Shown: one piece after another, positions 54,434 to 63,533 of the stretch | Layout of the letters: every line of letters begins with the position of its first letter | Position numbering within the stretch: the first letter of the stretch is position 1 | NCBI GenBank assembly: GCA_003331045.1 | Contig: QENA01000001.1 | Span: forward strand, 1 to 64,000 | Direction of reading: 5' to 3' | Source of the DNA: Candidatus Tokpelaia sp. JSC189 | Lineage (GTDB): Bacteria; Pseudomonadota; Alphaproteobacteria; Rhizobiales; Rhizobiaceae | Length of the DNA stretch: 64,000 bases | Translations under genes and position numbers: made by a program | Notes under the pieces: model-generated | The model's input: only the letters and a program-made list of their open reading frames with translations | Told to the model about the DNA's origin: nothing | Database searches by the model: none

Positions 54434-54621
54434 ATTGCGGCATTTATCTGCAGTGTGGCAGAATTGAGTTGGAAAAACATGATATCAGAAACAGTTTTGC
54501 TCAAAATTTCAGGTTTGACCTTCTGTTTGACGTATTTCAGTGCAAATGCCAATATAAATGATTAAATATGTTTTTCGCCTTTGCAGGTTGCAAAAAAACA
54601 ATATCGGTTAAAATACTTTCG

Positions 54622-57090
54622 ATGATTAGGTTTTTAGGTTATATATTCGTAATGGGAGCAATTGCCCTTGTTATTGGGTTGGGCGGTGCAATAGTTTATG
54701 TTAGCACTTTTGCAAAGGACTTGCCTAATTATGAGCTTCTTGAAAAATATGAACCTCCTGTGATGACACGGATTCACGCCTCTGATGGTAGTCTGATGGG
54801 TGAGTTTTCCACCAAACGGCGGCTTTATTTACCGATACAGGTTGTTTCTGAGCAGATAAAGGCAGCATTCATTTCTGCTGAAGATAAAAAATTTTATGAG
54901 CATTTCGGTCTTGATCCTGAGGGACTTGCCCGCGCCGTTGTGAATAATATCAAAAATATAGGAGCAGGAAAGCGTCTGGAAGGAGCCTCAACAATTACAC
55001 AGCAAGTTGCCAAGAACTTTCTTTTAACCTCGGATGCAACACTTCAGCGGAAAATCAAAGAAGCTATTTTGTCATTGCGCATTGAGAAAGCTTACTCTAA
55101 GGATCGTATCCTTGAACTTTACCTGAACGAGATTTATCTTGGCCGTGGTGCATACGGCATTGCGGCGGCGGCGTTAACTTATTTCAACAAGTCAGTTAGC
55201 GAGTTAACGTTGGAAGAGGTTGCCTATCTTGCGGCTCTGCCGAAGGGTCCTGGAAATTATGATCCCTTTAAATATACGGAGCGGGCCATTATACGGCGCA
55301 ACTGGGTGATCGACCGAATGGTTGAAAATGGCTATGTCTCTGCGAGAGATGGCACGATAGCTAAAGGCAAAGCTCTTAATGTAACGCTCCGGGGCAGTGA
55401 TACCTATGTTTTTGCTGCTGACTATTTCACTGAAGAGGTACGTCGGCAGCTGATTGGGCGCTATGGTTCTAATACTCTGTATGAAGGTGGTCTTTCTGTA
55501 CGTACGACATTGGACCCGAAATTACAGATCATAGCGCGGGCTGCACTGCAAAATGGTCTTGTTAAATTTGACAGAAACCATGGTTGGCGCGGTCCCTATA
55601 ACCATATTGCACTTAGCAATGACTGGGGTACGGCTTTATCTCAAATAACTGCATTTTTTGATGTTCCAGAATGGCGACTTGCTGTCGTATTGGAAAGTAC
55701 AGAAAATGGGGTAAAAATCGGTCTACAATCTAAAAAAGAATTCGCAGGACCCGTTTCTAAAGAGAGGGAAAAGGGATTTATCGCTGCATCAGATATGAAA
55801 TGGGCCCTGCGGATGATCAATGAAAAAGGCCAGCGTTTCATGGCAAAAAATCCGACTGGCGTTTTGAAAGAAGGTGATGTCATATTTGTCCAAGCAAAAA
55901 AGGGCAAAAAAAACGCTTGGCTACTGCAGCAACCTCCTAAAGTACAAGGAGCGATAATTGCTATGGAGCCTGTGACAGGACGCATTCTGGCGCTTGTTGG
56001 TGGCTTTTCCTATTCGCAGTCTGAGTTTAATCGGGCAACACAGGCCTATCGCCAGCCGGGTTCTGTTTTTAAACCGTTTGTATATGCTGCTGCGCTGGAT
56101 AATGGTTATACACCGGCATCAGTTATTCTCGATGCTCCAGTCGAGATCGATCAAGGCCCACTACTTGGTATTTGGCGACCTAAAAATTATGGCGGTACTT
56201 TTTCAGGGCCTTCAACCCTGCGCTATGGTGTTGAGCATTCACGTAATTTAATGACTGTCCGGCTGGCAAATGATCTTAGTATGCCGATTATTGCCGAATA
56301 TGCGGAGCGTTTTGGCATTTATGATAAATTACAGCCTGTGCTTTCCATGTCGCTTGGTGCAGGAGAAACAACGGTTTTGCGCATGGTTAGCGCCTACTCT
56401 GTCATAGCAAATGGTGGGCGTTCGATTCAGCCTTCCATGATTGACCGTATCCAAGATCGTTATGGTCATACAATTTACCGTCATGATAACCGGATATGTG
56501 AAAACTGTAACGTAAGGAAATGGGAAAATCAGCCTGAACCAATGCTTATTGATGAACGTGATCAGGTATTAGATCCCATGACAGCTTATCAGATTACATC
56601 AATGATGGAAGGGGTGGTGCAACGAGGTACTGCGGTGCGTCTGCAGTACCTGAATAGGCCGATTGCTGGGAAAAGTGGCACAACAAATGATTCTAAGGAT
56701 GCTTGGTTTATCGGTTTTACGCCTGATATTGTTGTCGGCGTATTTATAGGCTTTGATTCCCCAAAACCACTTGGGCTAGGCGGTACAGGTAGTGTGCTTG
56801 CCGCTCCGGTATTTGGTGAATTCATGCACCATGCCATGGCAGGCAAACCAAGAGTTGACTTCAAGCCGCCGGAAGGTATGATGCACATCGCTATTGATCC
56901 TAAAACCGGTATGCGTGCCAAACAGGGGAATAGAAATGTAATTATTGAGGCTTTTAAGCCCGGAACTGGTCCTGCTGATGTCTATCAGATCATTGGCGGG
57001 ACAGAATCTTTCCAAGAAGGTGTGAAGGTTCCATTGATATCGCCACAAGTCAACCGCGTGATTGAAAGCGGGGTGGGCGGACTTTACTAA
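54622..57090 (+). CDS. mrcA: Penicillin-binding protein 1A (bifunctional transglycosylase/transpeptidase)
   Basis: Class A PBP that polymerises and cross-links peptidoglycan. The 822-residue product has an N-terminal membrane anchor (LGYIFVMGAIALVIGLGGAI), a GT51 glycosyltransferase domain with the catalytic E87 in ISAEDKKFYEHFG, GASTITQQVAKN and YLNEIYLGRGAYGI. An OB-like insertion follows, then the transpeptidase domain with SxxK at S481-K484 (GSVFKPF), SRN at 540-542 and KSGT at 684-687. The ATG at 54622 fits the family; an earlier in-frame ATG at 54568 would add 18 residues with no homology. Neither has a clear ribosome binding site. Intact. Confidence 0.95.
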   Translation: MIRFLGYIFVMGAIALVIGLGGAIVYVSTFAKDLPNYELLEKYEPPVMTRIHASDGSLMGEFSTKRRLYLPIQVVSEQIKAAFISAEDKKFYEHFGLDPEGLARAVVNNIKNIGAGKRLEGASTITQQVAKNFLLTSDATLQRKIKEAILSLRIEKAYSKDRILELYLNEIYLGRGAYGIAAAALTYFNKSVSELTLEEVAYLAALPKGPGNYDPFKYTERAIIRRNWVIDRMVENGYVSARDGTIAKGKALNVTLRGSDTYVFAADYFTEEVRRQLIGRYGSNTLYEGGLSVRTTLDPKLQIIARAALQNGLVKFDRNHGWRGPYNHIALSNDWGTALSQITAFFDVPEWRLAVVLESTENGVKIGLQSKKEFAGPVSKEREKGFIAASDMKWALRMINEKGQRFMAKNPTGVLKEGDVIFVQAKKGKKNAWLLQQPPKVQGAIIAMEPVTGRILALVGGFSYSQSEFNRATQAYRQPGSVFKPFVYAAALDNGYTPASVILDAPVEIDQGPLLGIWRPKNYGGTFSGPSTLRYGVEHSRNLMTVRLANDLSMPIIAEYAERFGIYDKLQPVLSMSLGAGETTVLRMVSAYSVIANGGRSIQPSMIDRIQDRYGHTIYRHDNRICENCNVRKWENQPEPMLIDERDQVLDPMTAYQITSMMEGVVQRGTAVRLQYLNRPIAGKSGTTNDSKDAWFIGFTPDIVVGVFIGFDSPKPLGLGGTGSVLAAPVFGEFMHHAMAGKPRVDFKPPEGMMHIAIDPKTGMRAKQGNRNVIIEAFKPGTGPADVYQIIGGTESFQEGVKVPLISPQVNRVIESGVGGLY

Positions 57091-57175
57091 ATGTAGAAGT
57101 ATTTCATAAAGTAGAATTCGGCTGTTCTATTGCGTAGTTTATAGATATTTTTAGTATCGATCAGGATAATTATTG

Positions 57176-58295
57176 ATGCGTGCTGAAATTGAAACTTTGG
57201 TTTATGAAATCAGGCAGGCCATAAGCTTGCTGAGGAGGCATCTTTGAATGGGATCAATCACTTAAAAGGCTTGAGTACCTGAATAAATGTGCTGAGGATC
57301 CGATCCTTTGGAATGATTTACGTCAGGCTCAGAATCTGATGCGTGAGCGCCAGAATCTTGAAGAATCCATTGCTGGTATTACCCATCTAACCAGTACACT
57401 AGATGATTCCGTTGAGCTTATTGCTTTGGGAGAAAAGGAAGGTGATTCTTTTATTATTGCTGATTCTGAGAATACTATCCGTGATCTGAAGGATGAAATT
57501 GATAGGCGACAGATTAAAATGCTGCTTTCTGGTGAAACTGATCCTAATGATACTTACCTTGAAGTGCGTGCGGGAGCAGGCGGAACTGAAAGCCAAGATT
57601 GGGCATCTATGTTATTGCGTATGTATGCACGTTGGGCCGAAAACCATGATATGAAAGTTGAAGTCATGGAAATGCACGCGGGAGAAGAGGCTGGGATAAA
57701 ATCGGCAACTATTTTTGTCAAAGGACATAATGCCTATGGTCTGCTTAAGACAGAATCTGGTATTCATCGTCTTGTACGTATTTCGCCCTATGATTCAAAT
57801 GCTCGACGCCACACTTCATTTGGCAGTGTTTGGGTTTATCCGGTTATTGATGATAATATTGAGGTTGATGTTTCTGAATCTGATGTTCGTATTGATACCT
57901 ATCGTGCATCCGGCGCAGGTGGTCAACATGTAAATACAACGGATTCAGCCGTGCGTATCACACATATTTTGACAGGTATTGTCGTTCAGTGTCAAGCTGA
58001 GCGTTCACAGCATAAAAATCGTGCAGCAGCATGGGCAATGCTACGTGCCCGTCTTTATGAAAAGGAATTGAAAAAACGTGAAGAAGCTGCTAATGCTGAA
58101 GAGGCTTTGAAAACAGATATCGGTTGGGGACATCAAATTCGTTCATATATATTGCAACCCTATCAATTGGTGAGAGATTTACGCACGGGTGTGGAGAGTA
58201 CAGATCCGCAGGGAGTTCTAAACGGCAATCTAGATCCTTTTATAGAAGCTGCCTTAGCACAGCGTATTCAGGAAAAAGGCCAGCAAAACAGATAA
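57176..58295 (+). CDS. prfB: Peptide chain release factor 2 with programmed +1 frameshift
   Basis: RF2 terminates at UAA and UGA. The open frame from ATG 57176 (AGGA 10 nt upstream) encodes 23 residues ending RRHL and meets TGA at 57245-57247. A +1 shift there gives a continuous 372-residue RF2: EWDQSLKRLEYLNKCAEDPI, ... AGAGGTESQDWASM, the codon-recognition tripeptide SPY in RLVRISPYDSNARRHTSF, and the peptidyl-hydrolysis loop GAGGQHVN. The shift signal is intact (listed separately), so synthesis is autoregulated by RF2 level. It follows mrcA, the conserved order. The tripeptide SPY instead of the classical SPF is noted. Confidence 0.96.
57232..57248 (+). promoter_or_regulatory. prfB programmed +1 frameshift site
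   Basis: An internal Shine-Dalgarno GAGGAGG (57232-57238) precedes the slippery CTT (57242-57244) by 3 nt, followed by the in-frame TGA (57245-57247). CTTTGA is the canonical RF2 shift site. When RF2 is scarce the ribosome slips +1 and reads GAA (57246-57248). Confidence 0.95.
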
Positions 58296-58329
58296 TAAAT
58301 TCCATATCTGGCTTACTTTATAAGTGCCG

Positions 58330-58503
58330 CTACGGCTTTCCTGTAAGTTGTTGGAAGATTTCAAGTGCAATTTCCGCATGGCCTACTATTTTCTGGACCT
58401 TTTTCTAGATTTTTAGGAATTTTCCCTCAGCATCAATAAGCATAGTACTGCATGACAAACCACAAACTGTTTCAGCTTTTTTCCCATACTGCAGGAGTAT
58501 ACG
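58330..58503 (-). pseudogene. bcp: Thioredoxin-dependent peroxiredoxin Bcp/PrxQ, C-terminal relic
   Basis: The minus-strand frame gives QYGKKAETVCGLSCSTMLID, AEGKFLKI, TAG, KKVQKIVGHAEIALEIFQQL. The YG(R)K......STFLID..G.i..iw.kVkv.GHA..vl pattern is the end of Bcp-type peroxiredoxins, and the TAG stands where the family has a Trp. The N-terminal catalytic half is not recognisable. With the disrupted cnoX this is a second loss in oxidative-stress defence. It lies between prfB and the YhdP-like fragment. Confidence 0.6.
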
Positions 58504-58537
58504 GATATCAGTATGGAATAAGTTTGTCCCATACTGA

Positions 58538-59019
58538 ATAATTTTAACAGGAACGGTTTCTGTTGATGTAGGATGGGAAAATGATGGTAAACGTCATCAT
58601 TGTGTTATCGATCTGTCAAAAGCAACACTCAAAATGCCGTGGATCCGCTGGAAAAAAGGCAGTGGTGTTGACGCCAAGGTGGAAATAACAGTATCAGAAG
58701 ATATAAAAGCCCTGAAGAATATCAAGATCGATGATTTCAAATTAAGTGGTGATACATTTCAGATTAGCGGTAAAACTGTTGTCAAGGACGGTGATTTTAT
58801 TTCTGCTGATTTTTCAAAAATCTTTCTCAACCGAATTGATGAGCCAAAACTTGCTTCGATTGTTTCAACATCGCCCTTAGGTGGGGAAAAAATCTGAATA
58901 AAACAGTCAATGGCAAGATTAATATTACCCGCGTCGTTATTGATAATGACCTTTGCCAGATTGACAAGGGAGATAATTATTTGGTCCTTAACAAAAATGT
59001 TATATCATCTAACCTCTAG
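58538..59019 (+). pseudogene. AsmA/YhdP-like (DUF3971) protein fragment
   Basis: Open from 58538 without a start, this gives VSVDVGWENDGKRHHCVIDL, KATLKMPWIRWKKGSGVDAK, VEITVSEDIKALKNIKIDDF and KLSGDTFQISGKTV. It stops at 58895-58897 and after a frameshift continues LNKTVNGKINITRVVIDN to 59019. The repeating PWIxWKK...a..e......l..f.lsG..f..sG pattern resembles the C-terminal repeats of large YhdP/TamB-like lipid-transport proteins, usually over 1000 residues. Only about 150 codons are left. The assignment is by pattern, without a search. Confidence 0.45.
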
Positions 59020-60893
59020 CACTGATCACGCTGTGCATAGAACTAATAATGCTATGATGTACACTTTGTATCTGTTTTTCTCAAAACAGCCAGTCATATT
59101 TGCCTTCATTGCCAAAAAATCAGCCTATATCGATATAAATTGACATCTTCCCCTTGCTTTATACGTTGTTGTCAAATTCTGATGTATCAAATTGATAGCA
59201 ATTTTCTGGCTGTCTTGCTTGCCTATACATTAAAATTTAATTTTATGGCTCAAGGCATTGGCAAGCATTTTGTAAAAGACCTATTACAAATAGTCTTTTG
59301 AGGAGAGGGTCGTAGCCTAAGTCTAGACGTGCCAAGTGCTCCAGAGCATGCAGCTATCTCTCATGCGCGGGGTGACAAGAACCATCGAAGGCAGGAGAAA
59401 TCTTACCGCTCATATCTCAAGAGCTGCGTTTATTGTTACCTTGATTGAGTCTGGCTGACAATATCGCCTTTACTTTATCTATCCCCCCCACACAATAAAG
59501 TGTATAAGATAGTTATGACAACTCCAAAATGATTGGTCTTCAGGATCAGATAAACAACTAGCAGGCCAATTTTTCCAGTGGGCAAAGGCAGAGGATTGTA
59601 TTGGTACGTACCTTAAGTACTCTACAGATACTTATGGGTATTAGTGAACTACTTAGCTCGCCTAATGCGTTGATAAGGCTTGACTATGCCGCTGTTTGTT
59701 GGAAGATCTATACTTAGAAAGCTAGTTTGACCGCGGTGCTGCTAATACATAATGTAGGTAAAGCCATTCTGCTTTTTAGATCAGGTTATTTTGATGAAAG
59801 AGAGAATGATTACGCAGAATATAGCCGTTGATCTTTCCCAGTTATCGTGTTTTAAATGAACTTATAAAATGATTTTCTGGAAAACTCTAAGAATCGCGAG
59901 GATTGATCAAATTGTATCCGCAGCTGATTCTTCTTTTAGCTTAGCAGAAATTTCTAATCCAAAAGAACGAGCTAATCGGGTACCGATATTTTCAATACGT
60001 GGGTAACAGAAAATACATTTTTTGATTTTCCCAAAGAAAAAATTGTAATAGATTCAGAGGAATCGGATATTTCTATATAGAGATTAAAGTTATGCGCATC
60101 AGATAATTATCCTTGTATTAATGAAATCCTGCACACGGAAGCTATGCGACAACGATGGAGTACATCTGCCAACCTTAGAAAGCAAGCAGAAGAGCAGAGA
60201 TGGTAAATTGTAGGTTACGGTTGGCAATTCTTTGTCCTTTTGTTTGTAAGAGTGGATGTTTTTTGGGTTCTAATCTATCTAAAGTATATTTAGTTGTCTG
60301 GCTTTGGATATTTATCTGTTTTCCATTTCCAATGGATTTGGATATGCAATGGCTAAAACGCTAAGTATCCAGTATATGCCTTATGCTTATCAGAAAGGTA
60401 GCTGCCATAAATGCGGAAAAGACTTATGGATGCCGAAATGCGGCGATAATGCCTGCGCTCCTATGCACAGGTCATCGGCAATTGATTTGCAAGAGCAATA
60501 AAGTCGACGGAGGCCAACAAATAACAAAATAAAAAGCGCTAAATTTCTAACCTGTCCAGAGAAGATATTTCAAGTTTAGGGTTTTTAGGGCTCGATAACG
60601 GGATTTGCAGCTGTTTAACAGGAATTAAATCATCTTTTAGAATGTAATCTTGTTTCTCAAAAAATCCAAACGATTCAAGATGACTTGTGAAGGCGCATCA
60701 CATATAAAAAATAGATTATTAAAGATTATGACATTTTATAATGTCAGCTTATATATTCGCCTCGCTCTGAATCCAATCTCAGAAGAGAAAATAAGCTATT
60801 CCTGTATGTAGATACTAGAATTATCTTATAATTATTTTTAGTTTAATCTCTATCGTATTTATATTTTTGAATAATTTGGAGGAGGATTATAGA
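59020..60893. other. Eroded stretch before the Crp/Fnr gene
   Basis: About 1.9 kb with no intact recognised gene. It contains one Cys-rich open piece (60304-60501, listed separately) and stop-rich AT-rich DNA. The end carries GGAGGAGG (60879-60886), the ribosome binding site of the regulator gene. Confidence 0.5.
60304..60501 (+). other. Open piece with CxxC and CxxxxC pairs, uncertain
   Basis: A 65-codon frame encodes MDIYLFSISNGFGYAMAKTL, then a segment KGSCHKCGKDLWMPKCGDNA with CHKC and CGDNAC pairs resembling a zinc ribbon. It lies in otherwise degraded DNA, has no good ribosome binding site and matches no family I know. It could be a remnant of a larger gene or chance. Confidence 0.25.
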
Positions 60894-61586
60894 ATGAAGC
60901 CAGAATTTATGGCTATTGTGCGGCAATTAAATCTGTTTTCCTATATGTGTGATGCTACCTTTGAGAGGTTTATAAATACAGGTTCTTTGCAAAGATTTTC
61001 TCAGGGTGTAATATTAATTCAGCAAAATGATGCTGTTGATTTTCTTTATATTCTTATGGAAGGAAAAGTAGAGATATTTTCTACTGTTAATGGACGGGAG
61101 ACTACGCTTGATATTATTGAACCTGTTAGTTTTTTTATTCTTGCTGCGGTTTTGAATAATGAGGCCAACTTGCAGTCTGCTCGTATATTGACTCGTTCTC
61201 TTGTATTCATGATACCTGCCGAACAGGTGTGCCATGCTATTGAAAATGATAGCTTTTTTATGCGTTCTGTTATTGCTGAATTATCGCACTCTTATAATAA
61301 GGCGATTAGAGATCTAAAAAACCAGAAGCTGCGAACCAGCGGACAGCGTTTGGCAAACTGGCTTCTGATGTTGAATAAAATTCAGAAAAAAGGTGATTAC
61401 GTTGATCTTCCTGTTGAAAAACGCCTTCTTGCTTCGCATTTAGGTATGACGCCTGAAAATCTTTCGCGAGTTTTTTGCTCATTATCCAAGTATGGTATCA
61501 AGGTAGATGGGGCGAGGGTTATCTTTGTTGATATGAAGAAATTTCTACAGTTTACCAACCCTGATACCTGTATTTTACAGCATTGA
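60894..61586 (+). CDS. Crp/Fnr family transcriptional regulator
   Basis: The 230-residue product has an N-terminal cyclic-nucleotide-binding-like beta-barrel (GSLQRFSQGVILIQQNDAVD, FLYILMEGKVEIFSTVNGRE), a long dimer helix and a C-terminal winged HTH with LPVEKRLLASHLGMTPENLS and RVFCSLSKYGIKVDG, the DNR/CooA-like LASHLGMTPExLSR signature. It lacks the four-Cys [4Fe-4S] arrangement of FNR and the cAMP-site FGE...R pattern of CRP, so its effector is unknown; nitric oxide or CO/heme sensors of the DNR type are possible. A strong GGAGGAGG sets ATG 60894. It is monocistronic, convergent with purN. Confidence 0.85.
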   Translation: MKPEFMAIVRQLNLFSYMCDATFERFINTGSLQRFSQGVILIQQNDAVDFLYILMEGKVEIFSTVNGRETTLDIIEPVSFFILAAVLNNEANLQSARILTRSLVFMIPAEQVCHAIENDSFFMRSVIAELSHSYNKAIRDLKNQKLRTSGQRLANWLLMLNKIQKKGDYVDLPVEKRLLASHLGMTPENLSRVFCSLSKYGIKVDGARVIFVDMKKFLQFTNPDTCILQH

Positions 61587-61591
61587 ACTAT

Positions 61592-61617
61592 AAAAAACTC
61601 TGCTTTTTGCAAAAGCT
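61592..61617 (-). terminator. Terminator of purM-purN
   Basis: On the minus strand GCTTTT/AAAAGC-type arms (61602-61616) form a short hairpin followed by AGAGTTTTTT toward lower coordinates. It lies about 40 bases past the purN stop and could also serve the convergent regulator gene. Confidence 0.5.
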
Positions 61618-61652
61618 GAAGTTTCAACTTTAAAAACACCATTTGAATGATT

Positions 61653-62273
61653 TTATCTAAAAGAAAAAAGAGTTTGAGTATTTTCATGTTCAAGGGTTTT
61701 ATGCCCAGTAATGAAATATTTTAAAGCTGTGGGATAAAGAGAATGTTCTGCACGCAGGATGCGCTTTGCAAGTGTTTCACAGGTATCATCTTCAAAAACA
61801 CGTACAGCAGCCTGCGCCAGAATTGGACCTACATCCATTCCTTCTGTGACAATATGGACTGTACAGCCGGCAATCTTCATGCCGACATCAAGCGTTCGCT
61901 GATGCGTATTTAAACCGGGAAAAAGAGGAAGCAGGGAAGGATGGATATTGAGAATACGTCCTTGATAAGGAGCAATCAGATGTGTAGAAAGGAGACGCAT
62001 GTATCCTGCAAGGCAGAGAATATCAGGCTTGTATTCGCGAAGATGTTCAAGAATATTTTCCTCATGTTGTTTTTTTGATAAAAAATTTTTCCGCTCAACA
62101 ATATATATTGGGATATTCTTGTTTTTTGCTTTTTCGATCCCCGCAGCCCGCGGCTGATCTGAAATGACAGCGACAATACGTGCAGGATAATCAGGCGACT
62201 CAGAAGCTTCTATTAGAGCTTCCATATTAGAACCGCTACCGGAAATGAAAATAATGATAGCCTTGTACTTCAT
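61653..62273 (-). CDS. purN: Phosphoribosylglycinamide formyltransferase (PurN)
   Basis: PurN transfers the formyl group of 10-formyl-THF to GAR, the third step of IMP synthesis. FolD in this window makes the donor. The 206-residue product has [10 protein letters not shown] near residue 11, GYMRLLS, and the catalytic triad N109, H111 and D147 in [14 protein letters not shown] and [16 protein letters not shown], in register with E. coli N106/H108/D144. The ATG overlaps the purM stop by 4 nt (ATGA), so the pair is translationally coupled. Intact. Confidence 0.97.
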   Translation of the reverse strand: MKYKAIIIFISGSGSNMEALIEASESPDYPARIVAVISDQPRAAGIEKAKNKNIPIYIVERKNFLSKKQHEENILEHLREYKPDILCLAGYMRLLSTHLIAPYQGRILNIHPSLLPLFPGLNTHQRTLDVGMKIAGCTVHIVTEGMDVGPILAQAAVRVFEDDTCETLAKRILRAEHSLYPTALKYFITGHKTLEHENTQTLFSFR

Positions 62274-63352
62274 AAATTAAGTTGCCCTTTATAAATAACA
62301 CCTTCATTGCTTCGCTTTACAATGCTACCAATGTATATTACCTGTTCTCCGTTTTTCTTGAGATATTCCTTTATCATTGAAGCCTTGTTATGGCTGATAA
62401 TAAGAACCATTCCTATACCACAGTTGAAGGTGCGCAGGAGCTCATGCTGAGTGATTTTCCCTTCGTGTGAAAGCCATGAAAAAACTCGTGGAACAATGAT
62501 AGAAGGTAGGTTAATTTCAGCCGCCAGATTCTCTGGCAAAACACGGGGGATATTCTCAGGAAAGCCGCCTCCGGTAATATGAGCTAGTGCTTTAATGTCT
62601 TCCTTTGTATTCAAGATGTCGAGAAGAGGGTGTACATAGATGCGTGTTGGTCTCAGTATCGCTTCTGCAAGAGAGAGGCCGTTAGCAAAAGGCGCTTCTT
62701 CATCAAGTCGCAAACCACTTTGCGCAATAATCTGACGCACCAGTGAAAACCCATTGGAATGCAGGCCAGAAGACGCAATCCCCAGAATAACATCGCCTTC
62801 ACAGATATTGGGGCGGGGCAATAATTTTGTCCGCTCGACAGCTCCTACAGAAAATCCTGCCAGATCATAATCGCCATTTGCATACATTCCTGGCATTTCT
62901 GCAGTCTCGCCGCCAATAAGGGCAGTTCCTGCCTGCCTGCATCCTTCCGCTATGCCAGCAACAATTGTTGCTCCTTGATCAGGATCAAGTTTACCGGTAG
63001 CAAAATAATCAAGGAAAAACAAGGGTTCTGCCCCCTGAACCACTAGATCATTGACACACATGGCAACGAGGTCGATGCCCACGGTGTCATGTATACCTGC
63101 TTCTATAGCGATTTTAAGTTTTGTGCCAACACCATCACTGGTAGCAACCAAGATTGGATCTTCAAAACCAGCAGCTTTCAGGTCAAACAAACCTCCGAAA
63201 CCACCGATTTCGCTATTGGCACTTGGCCTTGCTGTTGTTTTTAAGGCTGCCTTGATCTTTTCCAACATACTATTACCGGCATCAATACTCACGCCAGACT
63301 GAGCATAAGTTAAACTGCATTCATATTTCTCACTGCTGATTATATCGCCCAT
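62270..63352 (-). CDS. purM: Phosphoribosylformylglycinamidine cyclo-ligase (PurM)
   Basis: PurM closes the imidazole ring, forming AIR from FGAM with ATP. The 360-residue product shows [55 protein letters not shown], the ATP-site [28 protein letters not shown] and the [17 protein letters not shown] motif. The start at 63352 (minus strand) is preferred because GAGGAC lies 7 nt upstream. An in-frame ATG at 63400 would add 16 residues and has no ribosome binding site. It is coupled to purN and divergent from an AI-2E-family permease, the order also seen in Brucella and relatives. Confidence 0.96.
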   Translation of the reverse strand: MGDIISSEKYECSLTYAQSGVSIDAGNSMLEKIKAALKTTARPSANSEIGGFGGLFDLKAAGFEDPILVATSDGVGTKLKIAIEAGIHDTVGIDLVAMCVNDLVVQGAEPLFFLDYFATGKLDPDQGATIVAGIAEGCRQAGTALIGGETAEMPGMYANGDYDLAGFSVGAVERTKLLPRPNICEGDVILGIASSGLHSNGFSLVRQIIAQSGLRLDEEAPFANGLSLAEAILRPTRIYVHPLLDILNTKEDIKALAHITGGGFPENIPRVLPENLAAEINLPSIIVPRVFSWLSHEGKITQHELLRTFNCGIGMVLIISHNKASMIKEYLKKNGEQVIYIGSIVKRSNEGVIYKGQLNL

Positions 63353-63533
63353 GGAAGCTGTCCTCGTCAGATAAGGGGCTTGTTTATGTTTATGTGACAT
63401 AGTTGAACTCTGTCGACAAGAGCGAACTTCTAATTACAATAAATAGAAATTATAAATGTATGCCTTGACCGCTGTCACGGAAGTTGCATATCTGATAGTC
63501 AGGAAGCCTGATTTAGGAGCCCGGAAAAATACG

